DNA of 64,000 bases from Rhodohalobacter sp. SW132 (GCF_003390325.1 NZ_QUOK01000010.1:124001-188000); one strand, 5' to 3'; shown: positions 34,120 through 44,515, counted from the stretch's first letter. The notes: generated by a model from the letters alone, not told the origin. Numbers and translations: made by a program.

Positions 34120-34370
34120 ACCTCGTTGTATTCAAATTTTTTGTCGAGGCGGTTCATCAGCCAGACGTACACAAATATCAGAATTACAAACACGTAGATG
34201 GAACCTTGCTGGGCAAACCAAAACCCGAGTTTAAAGCCGCCCATACGGAACTGATCGAGCCAATCGACAAATAGAATACCGGCTCCGTAAGACACAACAA
34301 ACCAGATAGCCAGCAGAATGGCCAGGTAGATGAGGTTTTGCCGCCAGTATTGTTGAGCTTTTGATTTCAT
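34116..34370 (-). CDS. DUF4212 symporter small subunit
   Basis: The 84-residue protein has two membrane helices (about 16-32 and 51-70) and the DUF4212 pattern QQYWRQNLIYLAILLAIWFVVS then FKLGFWFAQQGSIYVFVILIFVYVW. It precedes and overlaps the SSS gene by 4 bases, as in other VC_2705-type pairs, so the two products probably form one transporter. Confidence 0.92.
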   Translation of the reverse strand: MKSKAQQYWRQNLIYLAILLAIWFVVSYGAGILFVDWLDQFRMGGFKLGFWFAQQGSIYVFVILIFVYVWLMNRLDKKFEYNEV

Positions 34371-34513
34371 TCAGCAATAGTTAACGGTCTATTATAGGTA
34401 AACAGATCGCAAGAGGCAACGTGTTGTTTAGAATCGGGATAGGATCTTTTTTTAAGTGCGGAATCCAAACCGACGATAAAGAAATATTGAATTCATCAAC
34501 GAATCAAAATTAC

Positions 34514-34888
34514 ATGTATCCATTTACTTTTGATATAAAATCCCTCGATCTCTGGTTATCGTATGAACTTTCAGGGTCGGCTCTTTTCATGATGAGCTTT
34601 TTTTATATCGCTTCTCTTTACCTTCTTGGCGCGCTGATTTTACTCTTTTTACCGATTTTGGTGGGCACACTGATCCATGAAAAGCGATACGGCTGGCTCA
34701 TTTTCTTTCTCTTGTTCGTTGGCCTGCCCGCACTTTTCATCTATTTTATTTTCGATTCCGGGAGTTGGTTTCACGTTCTTCGATTTGTGCCGATTGCGCT
34801 TTTTCTGTTTTACTGCCTGCTTTTAAAACTGACTCTACCCGGGTGGGACAACCCGGCACCGGAACCGGCTCCTAAACTTCAGCTTTGA
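34514..34888 (+). CDS. Small membrane protein, unknown
   Basis: From the ATG at 34514 the product is 124 residues with about three hydrophobic stretches: one near 22-48 (MMSFFYIASLYLLGALILLFLPILVGTLI), one near 59-76 and one near 86-106. The tail is Pro-rich (NPAPEPAPKL). A GTG at 34421 would add 31 polar residues. I do not recognise a family. It is divergent from the symporter pair and ends before a strong shared terminator. Confidence 0.6.
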   Translation: MYPFTFDIKSLDLWLSYELSGSALFMMSFFYIASLYLLGALILLFLPILVGTLIHEKRYGWLIFFLLFVGLPALFIYFIFDSGSWFHVLRFVPIALFLFYCLLLKLTLPGWDNPAPEPAPKLQL

Positions 34889-34903
34889 TTTTTCAGAAAC
34901 CAT

Positions 34904-34939
34904 AAAAAAAGCCCCGCGACACTGCCGCGGGGCTTTTTT
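34904..34939. terminator. Bidirectional intrinsic terminator
   Basis: gccccgcg (34911-34918) pairs with cgcggggc (34926-34933) around a 7-base loop, with A7 before and T6 after. It can end transcription of the small membrane-protein gene on the plus strand and dnaK on the minus strand. Confidence 0.93.
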
Positions 34940-34995
34940 GGATTTCATTATCGATCTATTCAGAAAAGTCTAAGCTGCTCCGAATCAGATCGGGT

Positions 34996-36933
34996 TTACT
35001 TTTTCTCATCTTCGTCATCGACGACCTCAAAATCGGCGTCAACGGCGTCATCTTCTTCTTCAGCTTCTGCATCAGCAGCTCCGCCTTCAGCTTGTGCACC
35101 TTCACCGGCTCCGCCTGCCTGTTGCTCATTCGCAGCGGCCTGGTAGATTTCCTGTGAAGCGGCTGCCCATGCCTGGTTCAGCTCTTCAATAGCAGGCTCA
35201 ATCTCATCCACTTTCTCCTCTTTATGGAGGGTTTCGAGCTTGTCGAGAGCAGTCTGAATCTTGGTTTGATTCTCCTCGGATATCTTATCCTTGTTCTCTT
35301 CAAGCTGTTTCTTGGTTGAGAAAAGCAGGGTGTCTGCTTTATTGAGGGTTTCAATGCGCTCACGCACTTGTTTGTCCTCTTCGGCATGCTCTTCAGCGGC
35401 ATTTTTCATCTTCTCGATTTCTGAGTCGCTGAGTCCGGAAGAGGATTCAATACGAATGCTCTGCTCTTTTCCGGTTCCTTTATCTTTTGCACTTACGTTC
35501 AGAACACCGTTGGCATCCAGATCGAACGTTACTTCAATCTGCGGTACGCCACGTGGTGCCGGCGGAATGCCGTCGAGGTGGAACCGGCCAAGTGTTCGGT
35601 TATCCTGAGCCTTGGCACGTTCGCCCTGCAGGATGTGAATTTCCACACTGCTCTGGCTGTCAGCAGCAGTTGAGAAGGTCTCTTTTTTGCTGGTTGGAAT
35701 CGTGGTGTTCGATTCAATCAGCTTGGTCATTACGCCGCCAAGGGTTTCAATACCCAAAGTCAGCGGGGTAACATCAAGAAGAACTACATCGTCCACGTCT
35801 CCAGTAAGTACTCCACCCTGAATTGCGGCTCCAACGGCCACTACTTCATCCGGGTTTACACCTTTACTTGGATCTTTACCAAAGAACTCCTTCACAACTT
35901 CCTGGATCTTCGGAATACGTGTGGAACCACCCACAAGGATTACCTGGTCAACTTCACTTTTGCTCAGACCAGCATCTTTCAGTGATTTTTCACACGGTTT
36001 TATGGTTCGCTGAACGAGATCATCAACAAGCTGCTCAAATTTGGCTCTTGTGATATCGATGTTCAGGTGCTTCGGTCCCGCATCGGTTGCTGTGATAAAT
36101 GGAAGGTTCACGTTAGTTTTTTGTGAACTTGAGAGTTCGATCTTGGCTTTCTCAGCGGCATCTTTCAGTCGCTGCATTGCCATTGGATCTTTTCTCAGGT
36201 CAATGCCTTCATCTCTGTTAAACTCTTCGGCAAGAAACTTGATCAGGCGCTGGTCAAAATCATCACCGCCAAGGTGGGTGTCACCACTGGTGGATTTCAC
36301 TTCAAATACTCCGTCACCGAGTTCCAGGATCGATACGTCAAACGTACCTCCACCAAGGTCATAAACCACGATGGTTTGGTCTGTGTCTTTTTTATCAAGT
36401 CCGTACGCCAGAGATGCGGCGGTTGGTTCGTTAATAATTCGTTTGATCTCCAGCCCGGCAATTTTCCCGGCTTCCTGTGTCGCTTTCCGCTGCGCATCGT
36501 TAAAGTAGGCGGGAACCGTAACTACAGCTTCAGTTACTTTTTCACCCAGGTATTCTTCAGCGGTCTGCTTCATTTTCTGCAGAACCATCGCTGAAATTTC
36601 CTGTGGTGCGTAGAGACGGTCGTCAATTTTTACACGTGCCGTGCCGTCATCGCCCTTTACAACTTTATATGAAGCCTGGCTGCTCTCTTCAGTGATTTCG
36701 CTAAACATCCGGCCCATAAACCGTTTGATAGAAGAGATTGTTTTTTCGGGATTGGTAATTGCCTGGCGCTTTGCCGGTGCTCCTACAAGCCGTTCGCCGT
36801 CTTTTGAAAATGCAACGACAGATGGAGTTGTTCGTCCACCTTCTGCATTCTGAATAACAACCGGCTCGCTGCCCTCCATTACGGAGACGCATGAGTTGGT
36901 TGTTCCTAAATCGATACCTATAATCTTACCCAT
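34996..36933 (-). CDS. dnaK: Chaperone DnaK (Hsp70)
   Basis: The 645-residue protein starts [21 protein letters not shown], the Hsp70 phosphate-1 loop. [31 protein letters not shown] and [16 protein letters not shown] follow in the usual order; the linker to the substrate-binding domain is intact and the tail is acidic ([22 protein letters not shown]). It holds unfolded proteins with DnaJ and GrpE, which are not nearby. The hsp20 gene is 43 bases upstream on the same strand, so the two may share a heat-induced transcript. Length is normal. Confidence 0.97.
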   Translation of the reverse strand: MGKIIGIDLGTTNSCVSVMEGSEPVVIQNAEGGRTTPSVVAFSKDGERLVGAPAKRQAITNPEKTISSIKRFMGRMFSEITEESSQASYKVVKGDDGTARVKIDDRLYAPQEISAMVLQKMKQTAEEYLGEKVTEAVVTVPAYFNDAQRKATQEAGKIAGLEIKRIINEPTAASLAYGLDKKDTDQTIVVYDLGGGTFDVSILELGDGVFEVKSTSGDTHLGGDDFDQRLIKFLAEEFNRDEGIDLRKDPMAMQRLKDAAEKAKIELSSSQKTNVNLPFITATDAGPKHLNIDITRAKFEQLVDDLVQRTIKPCEKSLKDAGLSKSEVDQVILVGGSTRIPKIQEVVKEFFGKDPSKGVNPDEVVAVGAAIQGGVLTGDVDDVVLLDVTPLTLGIETLGGVMTKLIESNTTIPTSKKETFSTAADSQSSVEIHILQGERAKAQDNRTLGRFHLDGIPPAPRGVPQIEVTFDLDANGVLNVSAKDKGTGKEQSIRIESSSGLSDSEIEKMKNAAEEHAEEDKQVRERIETLNKADTLLFSTKKQLEENKDKISEENQTKIQTALDKLETLHKEEKVDEIEPAIEELNQAWAAASQEIYQAAANEQQAGGAGEGAQAEGGAADAEAEEEDDAVDADFEVVDDEDEKK

Positions 36934-36976
36934 AATATTACCTGTCCTGTGTTCTTATTTTATTATTTAATGTTCT

Positions 36977-37402
36977 TTAGTTGATCGGAATGGAGTCGGC
37001 TTCAGATTCTCCGGTTCCTTTTTTCGATATTTTTACAGTGAGTACACCATCCTTAAAGGAAGCCTCGATGGAGGATGAGTCTGCATGATCGGGCATAGAG
37101 AAAGACCGGATAAATGATCCTTGTGCGCGTTCTTCTCTTTTCAGGGTTTCACCTTCTTCAAGATAAAGTTCACGAGTGCCCTCTATTTTCAGCACATGAT
37201 CTTTCAGCGTTACTTTAATCTGCTTCTTGCTCATTCCGGGCAGATCTGCTGCGATAATATATTTGCTGTCACTTTCAATGATATCGCAGGCGGGTGAAAA
37301 ATCCCGTTCAGCGTCTGATGGCGTCATTCGTTCCACAAACTGCTGGATCTCGCGACCAAGCGATGTCAGCTGATTTTCTATGTCGACTTTAAAGTTGCTC
37401 AT
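36977..37402 (-). CDS. Small heat-shock protein, Hsp20/alpha-crystallin family
   Basis: From ATG at 37402 (MSNFKVDIENQLTSLGREIQ) the protein has 141 residues. A longer reading by 19 codons starts in non-conserved sequence and is rejected. The alpha-crystallin domain covers about 35-125: ACDIIESDSKYIIAADLPGMSKKQIKVTLKDHVLKIEG, then ASFKDGVLTVKISK with the conserved GVL. It prevents aggregation and hands clients to DnaK, whose gene follows 43 bases later in the same direction. An unexplained inverted repeat lies upstream at 37520-37548. Confidence 0.93.
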   Translation of the reverse strand: MSNFKVDIENQLTSLGREIQQFVERMTPSDAERDFSPACDIIESDSKYIIAADLPGMSKKQIKVTLKDHVLKIEGTRELYLEEGETLKREERAQGSFIRSFSMPDHADSSSIEASFKDGVLTVKISKKGTGESEADSIPIN

Positions 37403-37519
37403 AATTATTTCATTTCGTTCATACAGTCTTAGAGCAACCACAATGCCAATACGAAACAACCTCGCATCTCACTGACGTATTGACATAGATATAGAAGGGA
37501 TAGATGGCCGTTGTCAGTT

Positions 37520-37548
37520 TGACGGAATGATCACCACATGTTCCGTCA
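37520..37548. promoter_or_regulatory. Inverted repeat upstream of hsp20 / downstream of aroA
   Basis: tgacggaa and ttccgtca are perfect 8-bp inverted arms around 13 bases. The element lies about 118 bases before the hsp20 start and 10 bases after aroA, both on the minus strand. It is not the CIRCE sequence. It may be an operator or a transcript-end hairpin; no U-tract follows. Confidence 0.45.
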
Positions 37549-37557
37549 GGCCGGTCG

Positions 37558-38844
37558 TCAGCCCGACACTTCTTTCAGGTCTTTCCAGAAGTTGGGATAG
37601 GATATCGCAGTGCAGTCAGCATCGAGGATTGAAGATTCCCCGCCAGCTTTTGATGAGAGAATTGCAGCTGCCATCGCCATTCTGTGATCGTGGTAGCTGT
37701 TAAACTCCGCATTTTGAGGTTTAAAATCCGGATCGCCTTCAATTTCGATTCCATCATCCCGCAGCGTAGTTTCCGCACCGGCATTGGTAAGGATTTCGTG
37801 CATGGCTGAGAGGCGGTCAGTCTCCTTGTGTCGCAGCTCTTCAGCACCCCGAATCGTCGAGCGGCCGTTTGCAAAACAGAAGGCAACCATCAGAATGGGA
37901 AGTTCATCAATGCAGTTAGGGATCAGTTTTGGATCGAGGTCGATTGGCTGAAGACTGGAATTCGAAATTTTCATATCAGCAACCGGTTCACTGCCCTGCA
38001 TCCGTTCGTCTGTAAGTGTAATGTTAGCTCCCATCTGTTTGAGAACGTGTAAAATACCGGTCCGGCTTGGGTTGATACCAACGTTTTTAAGAATCAGTTC
38101 ACTGCCGGACTGAATTGCGGCGCCAACCATCCAGAACGCGGCGGCGGAAAAATCTCCGGGCACCGTGTACGATTGTGCTGGGATTGTATCTGAGGAACTG
38201 CTGCGGATGATTTTTCCCTGTCCGTATGGTTCGGATGTAAGATTTAAAAGTCTTTCCGTGTGGTCGCGGCTCGGGGTTTGTTCGATTACTTCAGTCGGCT
38301 CATCACCAAACAGGCCTGCGAGGAGTACACAGGACTTCAGCTGAGCACTGGCGATCGGCAGCGTGTAGCGCATCGGCTTGATGCCAGAATGATCCTTCAG
38401 TGAAATCGGGGCGAACTCATCTTCTTGTGCAGAGATTGTAGCTCCCATCCGGCGAAGCGGTTCGATGATCCGTTTCATCGTACGGCCAGAGAGAGAATCG
38501 TCTCCTGTCAATTCTGCCGTAACTCCGGCACCGGCAAGTATACCGGTGAGAAGCCGCATTGTAGTACCCGAATTTCCGCAATCAAGCGGTGTTGCAGGAT
38601 TTATAAAACCCTTTCGCCCGACACCTTGGATTGTTACTCGATTTTTTTCCCGTTCAATTTGAATGCCAAGCTGTTTCAGGCAGGAAAGAGTGCTGGCCGG
38701 GTCTGCAGCCTCGGAATAGTTTTCAATGATGCTCTTTTCATCCGATATGGCTGCAAAAAGTGCGGCACGGTGTGAAATAGATTTATCTGGTGGCAGTTGA
38801 ATGGTTCCGTTGAATCCCGATGCAGGTCGTACGGTTTCTGTCAT
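37558..38844 (-). CDS. aroA: 3-phosphoshikimate 1-carboxyvinyltransferase
   Basis: The 428-residue protein is EPSP synthase of the shikimate pathway, joining shikimate-3-phosphate and phosphoenolpyruvate. Motifs are PPDKSISHRAALFAA near the start, DCGNSGTTMRLLTGILAG, SRDHTERLL, the second-half signature RGAEELRHKETDRL and SYHDHRMAMA. The two-domain length is normal. It lies 6 bases after the large TPR gene on the same strand, so they may share a transcript. Confidence 0.96.
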   Translation of the reverse strand: MTETVRPASGFNGTIQLPPDKSISHRAALFAAISDEKSIIENYSEAADPASTLSCLKQLGIQIEREKNRVTIQGVGRKGFINPATPLDCGNSGTTMRLLTGILAGAGVTAELTGDDSLSGRTMKRIIEPLRRMGATISAQEDEFAPISLKDHSGIKPMRYTLPIASAQLKSCVLLAGLFGDEPTEVIEQTPSRDHTERLLNLTSEPYGQGKIIRSSSSDTIPAQSYTVPGDFSAAAFWMVGAAIQSGSELILKNVGINPSRTGILHVLKQMGANITLTDERMQGSEPVADMKISNSSLQPIDLDPKLIPNCIDELPILMVAFCFANGRSTIRGAEELRHKETDRLSAMHEILTNAGAETTLRDDGIEIEGDPDFKPQNAEFNSYHDHRMAMAAAILSSKAGGESSILDADCTAISYPNFWKDLKEVSG

Positions 38845-38850
38845 GAAGCC

Positions 38851-41847
38851 TTAGTTTCTATCTAAAAGTTGTTGTGCTTTTTCAGCACCCGATGTGCCGG
38901 GGTAAGTATCAACAATAGAGTTTAAAAGTGAAAGTGCATCTCCGCGTCGTCCTTCCCGGATATAAATTTCAGCAGTTTTATACTGAGCTTCTGAAACCCA
39001 GATGTCGTACGCCCCAAACAGTACGCGCACTCTTGAAAATTCTTCAAGGGCCTGTTCACGGTTTCCGGCTTCCATATGAGAGATACCCAGCAAATACTGA
39101 GATTCAGCACCGATTTCTGTTGAGTTGTTCTCTGCTACTAATGAGAAAAAGCGGCGGGCTTCTTCATTTCGGCCATCTTCGAGTAATACTTTACCCAAAC
39201 CGGTTCTGGCGGCGTCATTATTCTCATTAATTGAAAGAACGCGTTCAAAATGTTGTCTTGCTGCACCGGTATCACCTTTCCCGAGGTTGGCCCGTCCCAA
39301 GCCAAGGTATGCTTCAAGCTGAAACCGGGAATCCTTCTCTGCAAGCTCCCTGAAAATTGATTCTGATTGATCATAACTTCCCTGATTGAGCAGAATCTGT
39401 CCCAACTCTGCGAGTGCAGGTGCCGCACGGTCTGAGTTGGGAAAATCTTCTGCAATCGTTCGGTATGCTTCAGCGGCATCGTTGGGCCGGTCCATCCGCA
39501 AGTAGGCATCTGCCAGGTTGAAGTAAGCTTCCGGCATCATCGATTCGTTATTGGTAATCCTGAGATATTGTCTGAACTCTGATACTGCTGCCTGGTAATC
39601 TCCCGATTGAAGGGTGTTTTCAGCCTGCCGAAAGCGGAGCCGGTCTGCGGTGGAAGAGGTAGGGTTTTCGTCCAGAAATTCTTCAAGAATATCGGTACTC
39701 TGATCATCCCGCCCGGCGGAGAGTTGCGCAAACTGGATGCCATTTACCGCTTCCAGAACATAGGTGCTGCCGGGATATCCTTCAAGAACCCGCCTGTACT
39801 CTTCAATAGCACGTTCGTAATCGCCTGCATTGTAGTAGGAATCACCAATGTTATACTGCGCCCTGGCGGCCCATTCCGTACCGGGGAATCGTTCGATAAC
39901 TGTGTTGAACTCTTCCACGGCCTGGTCGTAATTACCGGTATTCAGATAAATGTAGGCCACATTATACTGTGCCTGTTCGCGGAGCCTGCTATAGGGGTAA
40001 ATTCGAAGCATTCGCCGAAATTGAGTTACTGCATCAAAATTTCGGTTCATACGGTAGTAGCTGTTAGCCACCTGGAACATCGCGTAATCGCCACCCGGAT
40101 CAGCCCCGATCGTTCGGTTGTAATACTCCAGTGCTTCCTGATATTTTCCCTGGGCATAAAATGCATCCCCGATACGAAGTTGGGTATCGGTATCATACGG
40201 GAAAAGTGCGATGGAAGGCGGATCGTAATTATCCAGAAAATCGATGAGTGGCCCGGTGGCATTCTCATAATCACCCATCTTAAAATAAGCCCACCCGAGG
40301 GCGTATTTTGCCGCACCGATCAGGGAATGACTCGGATTGTCGTTGATGAAACGGGCATATTGCGATGATGCAGGGCCGAAGTTTTCGTATTGAAAATGGG
40401 CGTCTGCGCTCCAGAATAGTGCTTCCCGGCCAAGATCACTGTTGGGCCATTCGTTGTAGACTGCTTCGAATTCGGGTTGTGCCTGCCGGTACGCCTGGTT
40501 GCTGTATCGAACCCACGCCATTTGAAAACGAGCCTGCCGAATCAGTGCTTCATCCAGATCTGTAAGCTGACTGGCCATCTCAAATGTTTCGAGTGCTCGT
40601 GTGTACTCTGAGTTGGCAAAATAGACTTCGCCCAAAAAAGTAAGAACCTCACCGGGGTTTTCGAGTTCATCTACGATCCGGGCCAGCGGGAGCAGTGCGT
40701 CGATCGCTTCGCCGTTAAACCCAATTTCAAAAGCGGTGACGGCCCATTCAAAATATGCCTCTTCAAAAAATACACCATCATCAAACCTGTTACCAAATTG
40801 CCTGAATGCATCCAGTGCATTTTGGTAACGTCCTGCAAGTTTGTTGTTTACGGCCTGGTAGTAAAGCCCTTTTCGAGCAACTTCATCAGACCCAACGGCA
40901 GCCCGGCCAAAGGAATCAGCGGCCCAGTGATAAATTTCCTGCTTGTGATATACCCAGCCAAGGCCGTAGTGCGCAATTCTTGCTTGATCTTCATCTTCCG
41001 CCCTGTTGATATACATGCGATAAAACCGCGTGGCGTTCTCAAAATCGTTTTGTGCGTTGTAGCTTTCGGCAATCAGGTAAACGGCTTTTGAACGGTTCTC
41101 ATCATCGAGTAAAGGCAAGGCTCGTTCGAGAGCTTCAATCGCCTCAGCAAAACGGCGCTGCTGATAGTATGATTCCCCAAGAGCGGTGCCGATCCTGCGT
41201 GTCATTTGATCAAATGGGTGGCGCTCGCGAAGAAGCTCGAATGCATCAGCTGAGCGTTCGTAATCTTCATCTTCAAGATAAAGGCGTCCGCGGGCATAGA
41301 GAGCTTTGGGAGACCACTCGGATCTTCTGTGGTTATCAGAGAGTTCGAGGAACATTTCTCTTGCGAGGTCATTTTGGCCGTTCTCTGCAGCTGTTTCTGC
41401 AATATTATAGTAGAGTTCAGCTTTTCTGGAAGATGATTGGGGATAATTCAGAGCTTGTTGCATTCGCTGAATGGCCCTGTCGAGTTCACCACGTTCTTTA
41501 TGCTGATCGGCTGCCTCTTTAAGAAGCACAGCTGTATATCGGCTGTGAGGGAATTCATTTGCAAAACGGTCGGTTTGCCTGTCTGTGAGGGTAGAATCTA
41601 CTTTAATGGCTGAACGGGCATGGAAGTACGCGGCAAGTTCAGTCTCCTGAATATCTTCGGGCTGATTGAGCAGGATTTTTTCAAAATAAGCCGCGGCTTC
41701 AGGATACAGCCCTTTTTCAAACAGGTCAATTCCCTGTTGCAGAGAACTGCTTCCGGTACGGATCTCGTGCTGAGCGTGGGCGGTCAATGGGAGTAGAAAC
41801 AGTAAAAACAGTATAAGCCGCGGAACAAAGGATACAGTACGGTTCAT
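38851..41847 (-). CDS. Secreted TPR-repeat protein
   Basis: The 998-residue protein has a signal peptide (RLILFLLFLLPLTAHAQ, about 1-25) and then more than twenty tetratricopeptide-type repeats up to the C-terminus, for instance QYNVAYIYLNTGNYDQAVEEFNTVI and its neighbours. The repeat set resembles Bacteroidota periplasmic TPR proteins (YbgF/CpoB- or BamD-like in character) that scaffold envelope complexes. The exact role is not visible. It may form an operon with aroA downstream. Confidence 0.85.
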   Translation of the reverse strand: MNRTVSFVPRLILFLLFLLPLTAHAQHEIRTGSSSLQQGIDLFEKGLYPEAAAYFEKILLNQPEDIQETELAAYFHARSAIKVDSTLTDRQTDRFANEFPHSRYTAVLLKEAADQHKERGELDRAIQRMQQALNYPQSSSRKAELYYNIAETAAENGQNDLAREMFLELSDNHRRSEWSPKALYARGRLYLEDEDYERSADAFELLRERHPFDQMTRRIGTALGESYYQQRRFAEAIEALERALPLLDDENRSKAVYLIAESYNAQNDFENATRFYRMYINRAEDEDQARIAHYGLGWVYHKQEIYHWAADSFGRAAVGSDEVARKGLYYQAVNNKLAGRYQNALDAFRQFGNRFDDGVFFEEAYFEWAVTAFEIGFNGEAIDALLPLARIVDELENPGEVLTFLGEVYFANSEYTRALETFEMASQLTDLDEALIRQARFQMAWVRYSNQAYRQAQPEFEAVYNEWPNSDLGREALFWSADAHFQYENFGPASSQYARFINDNPSHSLIGAAKYALGWAYFKMGDYENATGPLIDFLDNYDPPSIALFPYDTDTQLRIGDAFYAQGKYQEALEYYNRTIGADPGGDYAMFQVANSYYRMNRNFDAVTQFRRMLRIYPYSRLREQAQYNVAYIYLNTGNYDQAVEEFNTVIERFPGTEWAARAQYNIGDSYYNAGDYERAIEEYRRVLEGYPGSTYVLEAVNGIQFAQLSAGRDDQSTDILEEFLDENPTSSTADRLRFRQAENTLQSGDYQAAVSEFRQYLRITNNESMMPEAYFNLADAYLRMDRPNDAAEAYRTIAEDFPNSDRAAPALAELGQILLNQGSYDQSESIFRELAEKDSRFQLEAYLGLGRANLGKGDTGAARQHFERVLSINENNDAARTGLGKVLLEDGRNEEARRFFSLVAENNSTEIGAESQYLLGISHMEAGNREQALEEFSRVRVLFGAYDIWVSEAQYKTAEIYIREGRRGDALSLLNSIVDTYPGTSGAEKAQQLLDRN

Positions 41848-41942
41848 GAATTATTTATGTAGACCAGTTCTTGGGGTAGAGTCAATTTTGAATATACCAA
41901 CTTGTTGGGTTTTGTTCCCGCTGAGACCGGTAAAATCTTGTG

Positions 41943-42611
41943 TTACAATTCCAGGTAGCGAAGAAGTTCATCTGCACGGGAACTCATGTCAACCTGAAGC
42001 AGGTCATCACGATTTTCAGTAGTGGTGATATATCCATGTCTTTGCAACGAAGAGACGACGGCAGAAGTATCCTGAAGATTGAGTTTGATAGAAACTCTGA
42101 TATTTGCTTCAGATCCCGGCGTCTGCTCTACAGTAAGTCCAAGGATCTTAGCACTCTCAGATTCTATAATATTCACAAGCTTGGTAAGTGTATAATCAGC
42201 GCGTTCGATATCCACGGAAATTACAGAGCCCTGCGTTGAAATGTTGAGCATCTTTGAGAAAGCTTCAAGCAGATCTTTTTTCTCAACAATTCCAATGACC
42301 GATTCGGTGTGATCCACAACGGCAATGAAGCGGACTTCTTTTGATAACATCTGCCGGGCAACTTCAAAGAGGTGCTGATTTTCGTACGCAAAGATCGGCT
42401 CTTTGAGATCAAAATCAGACATTGGCTTAGACTCATCCGGCAGATCAGTGAGCATATCAAGAGTGACCTGGCCAATTACCTTGCGGGTTGTTGGTTCAAT
42501 AACGGGAATGTTGGCGGTTTGCCAGGCTTCCATTTTAGCCAGTGCGGAGCTTGCTTTATCTGTTGAAACAAGCGGGGTAAAACTGTTGTTTAGTATCTGT
42601 TTGGCTAACAT
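41943..42611 (-). CDS. CBS-domain protein
   Basis: The 222-residue protein has tandem CBS motifs at about 5-135. The first is PLVSTDKASSALAKMEAWQTANIPVIEPTTRKVIGQV; the second is VARQMLSKEVRFIAVVDHTESVIGIVEKKDLLEAF. A C-terminal ACT-like domain (about 140-205, SVISVDIERADYTLTKLVNII) follows. CBS pairs bind adenine nucleotides; the ACT-like part suggests ligand sensing. Ten bases separate it from hflX upstream on the same strand. Its target is unknown. Confidence 0.85.
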   Translation of the reverse strand: MLAKQILNNSFTPLVSTDKASSALAKMEAWQTANIPVIEPTTRKVIGQVTLDMLTDLPDESKPMSDFDLKEPIFAYENQHLFEVARQMLSKEVRFIAVVDHTESVIGIVEKKDLLEAFSKMLNISTQGSVISVDIERADYTLTKLVNIIESESAKILGLTVEQTPGSEANIRVSIKLNLQDTSAVVSSLQRHGYITTTENRDDLLQVDMSSRADELLRYLEL

Positions 42612-42621
42612 AGCTTATGGG

Positions 42622-43905
42622 TCAAATGACTGCCGTTTCCAGTTTAGAAAGCATCGCGTCGAACCGGTTTCTGTCAGCTTCCGTAATACTTCCTTTAATA
42701 GTAACGCTGTTTCCTTCAAAATGTTCACTATCAACAACGCCAACATCGTGTAAAAATGCAACTGCCTTATAATGGGCCATCGGAACTGTGTAAACGAACG
42801 GGTGATAATCCTCTTCAATCATCAGCTCAATTTGTCCCTGTAGCTTATCAAGGCCCATTGAGCGTTCTGCAGAAACAAAAATCGCACCTGGAAATCCTTT
42901 TTTTAGTTCCATCAGCCGGGAGGGTTCAACCTTATCGATCTTATTGAAAACCAGCACTTTCTTCACATCTTTGATATCCAGCTCTTCGAGTGTTGTGTTT
43001 ACAACATCAATATAATCGTCGATCAAATTTGAGGATGCATCCACTACATGAAGCAGTAAATCAGCTTCGCGAACTTCATCGAGCGTGCTTTTAAAACTCT
43101 CAATCAGATTGTGAGGAAGTTTGCGGATAAACCCTACCGTATCAGAAAGCAAAATGTCGTGATTTTCGAGCTCCAAGCGACGAACTGTGGAGTCGAGCGT
43201 GGCAAATAACCGGTCTTCTGCAAGCACATTCGTGTCGGTAAGTGCATTCATCAGCGTTGATTTTCCGGCGTTGGTGTATCCCACAAGTGCCACTCTTGGA
43301 TTCTCTGATCGCCCTTTTCGCTGCGTTGTTCGCTGGCGGTCGAGCTTTTCAAGTTTATCCTTCAGTGTAGAAATCCGTTCACCGATCAGTCGCCGGTCAG
43401 TCTCAATCTGTGTTTCACCGGGTCCCTTTGTTCCAATTCCACCTTTCTGTCGCGACAAGTGAGTCCAGAAGCGAGTCAGGCGCGGCAACAGGTATTGAAG
43501 CTGTGCAAGTTCAACCTGAGTTTTGGCAGCTGAAGTTTTTGCCCGCGATGCAAATATATCGAGAATGAGTCCGCTTCGATCGAGTACTTTTACGTTTGCT
43601 GTTTTTTCGATATTTCGAACCTGTGTGGCCGTCAGATCATCATCAAAAATAAGCAGGTCCGAGCCGGTTTCGCTCACTTTTGCTTTAAGCTGATTGAGTT
43701 TACCCTTACCGATATAGGTGGATGGATCGGGCTGAGGCCTGTTCTGCAGTACTTTCTCTTCCGTTGAGGCGCCAGCTGTATCAGCAAGCAGTTCAAGTTC
43801 ATCGAGATACTCCCCCGCAAGCCATTTAGGCGTGTCGGGGCCGTAAATTCCAACAAGGATGGCCTTCTCTTTTGTAATGGAAGGTTTTCGAACGTCTTCT
43901 AACAA
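42622..43905 (-). CDS. hflX: GTPase HflX
   Basis: The 427-residue GTPase has the HflX N-terminal domain (DTPKWLAGEYLDELELLADTAGA) and GTP-binding motifs G1 GYTNAGKSTLMNAL, G3 DTVGFIRKLPHNLIESFKSTLDE and G4 NKID. The glycine-rich GGIGTKGPGETQIETDRR and the coiled segment before G1 are characteristic. HflX splits and rescues stalled 70S ribosomes. The C-terminal extension is typical. It precedes the CBS gene with 10 bases between. Confidence 0.95.
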   Translation of the reverse strand: MLEDVRKPSITKEKAILVGIYGPDTPKWLAGEYLDELELLADTAGASTEEKVLQNRPQPDPSTYIGKGKLNQLKAKVSETGSDLLIFDDDLTATQVRNIEKTANVKVLDRSGLILDIFASRAKTSAAKTQVELAQLQYLLPRLTRFWTHLSRQKGGIGTKGPGETQIETDRRLIGERISTLKDKLEKLDRQRTTQRKGRSENPRVALVGYTNAGKSTLMNALTDTNVLAEDRLFATLDSTVRRLELENHDILLSDTVGFIRKLPHNLIESFKSTLDEVREADLLLHVVDASSNLIDDYIDVVNTTLEELDIKDVKKVLVFNKIDKVEPSRLMELKKGFPGAIFVSAERSMGLDKLQGQIELMIEEDYHPFVYTVPMAHYKAVAFLHDVGVVDSEHFEGNSVTIKGSITEADRNRFDAMLSKLETAVI

Positions 43906-43924
43906 ATGATTATGACTAAGTTAT

Positions 43925-44515
43925 CTATTCTATTGTTTTGATATCGAATGGGATATCAGAAACCGGTGAAAGAAATTTGCCAACTTTCAGTGTTACAATC
44001 TTTTCAAACTTCGCCGCTTTCCTATCCGGGACAAAAAGTTCAAGTCTTGTAACACTTTTGTCGCTGTTGTTTCTTGTGTCACTGCCCTGATACATAAATA
44101 AGTAGTCAGAACCGCGTGACTTCGGTTTCTCTACATAGTCGCAAATTTGGTGCCAAGCTATCGTCTGAGAGGGGTCATTTATATTTTTTACGATGCCGTG
44201 GTCAGTAATATAGGTCTTAGAGGCCAAATGACTGGCAATCCACCAGCTTATCCCCATCCAGGCGTAACAGCCGAAAATCGTGTAGTACTGCTCTACCTGG
44301 AAAACTGCCGAAATGGCAATGACAATTCCGGATGAGATTACAAAAAGTGTGGAAAAAAGCGGGTATCCCCAAAGTTTTCCGGAATTCCAGCTTAATCGCA
44401 CATTTCGGAGCCGGATGGCGTTGCCTATGGAATAGAGCGCAAGAAAAGTTGCTGCCAGCGTAAAGAGTGCCAGCAGGAGGACAAAAAAGCTATGAATTTC
44501 GTTAATTATGCTCAT
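43925..44515 (-). CDS. Membrane protein, unknown (PH-like tail)
   Basis: The 196-residue protein has about three hydrophobic helices in its first 105 residues (SFFVLLLALFTLAATFLALYSIG, PLFSTLFVISSGIVIAISAVF and YAWMGISWWIASHLA). The rest is a beta-rich domain with TYITDHGIVKNINDPSQTIAWHQICDYVEKPK, which recalls a bacterial PH-like fold. It overlaps the BatA-like gene by 4 bases (ATGA) and is in the same operon. I cannot assign a function. Confidence 0.65.
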   Translation of the reverse strand: MSIINEIHSFFVLLLALFTLAATFLALYSIGNAIRLRNVRLSWNSGKLWGYPLFSTLFVISSGIVIAISAVFQVEQYYTIFGCYAWMGISWWIASHLASKTYITDHGIVKNINDPSQTIAWHQICDYVEKPKSRGSDYLFMYQGSDTRNNSDKSVTRLELFVPDRKAAKFEKIVTLKVGKFLSPVSDIPFDIKTIE

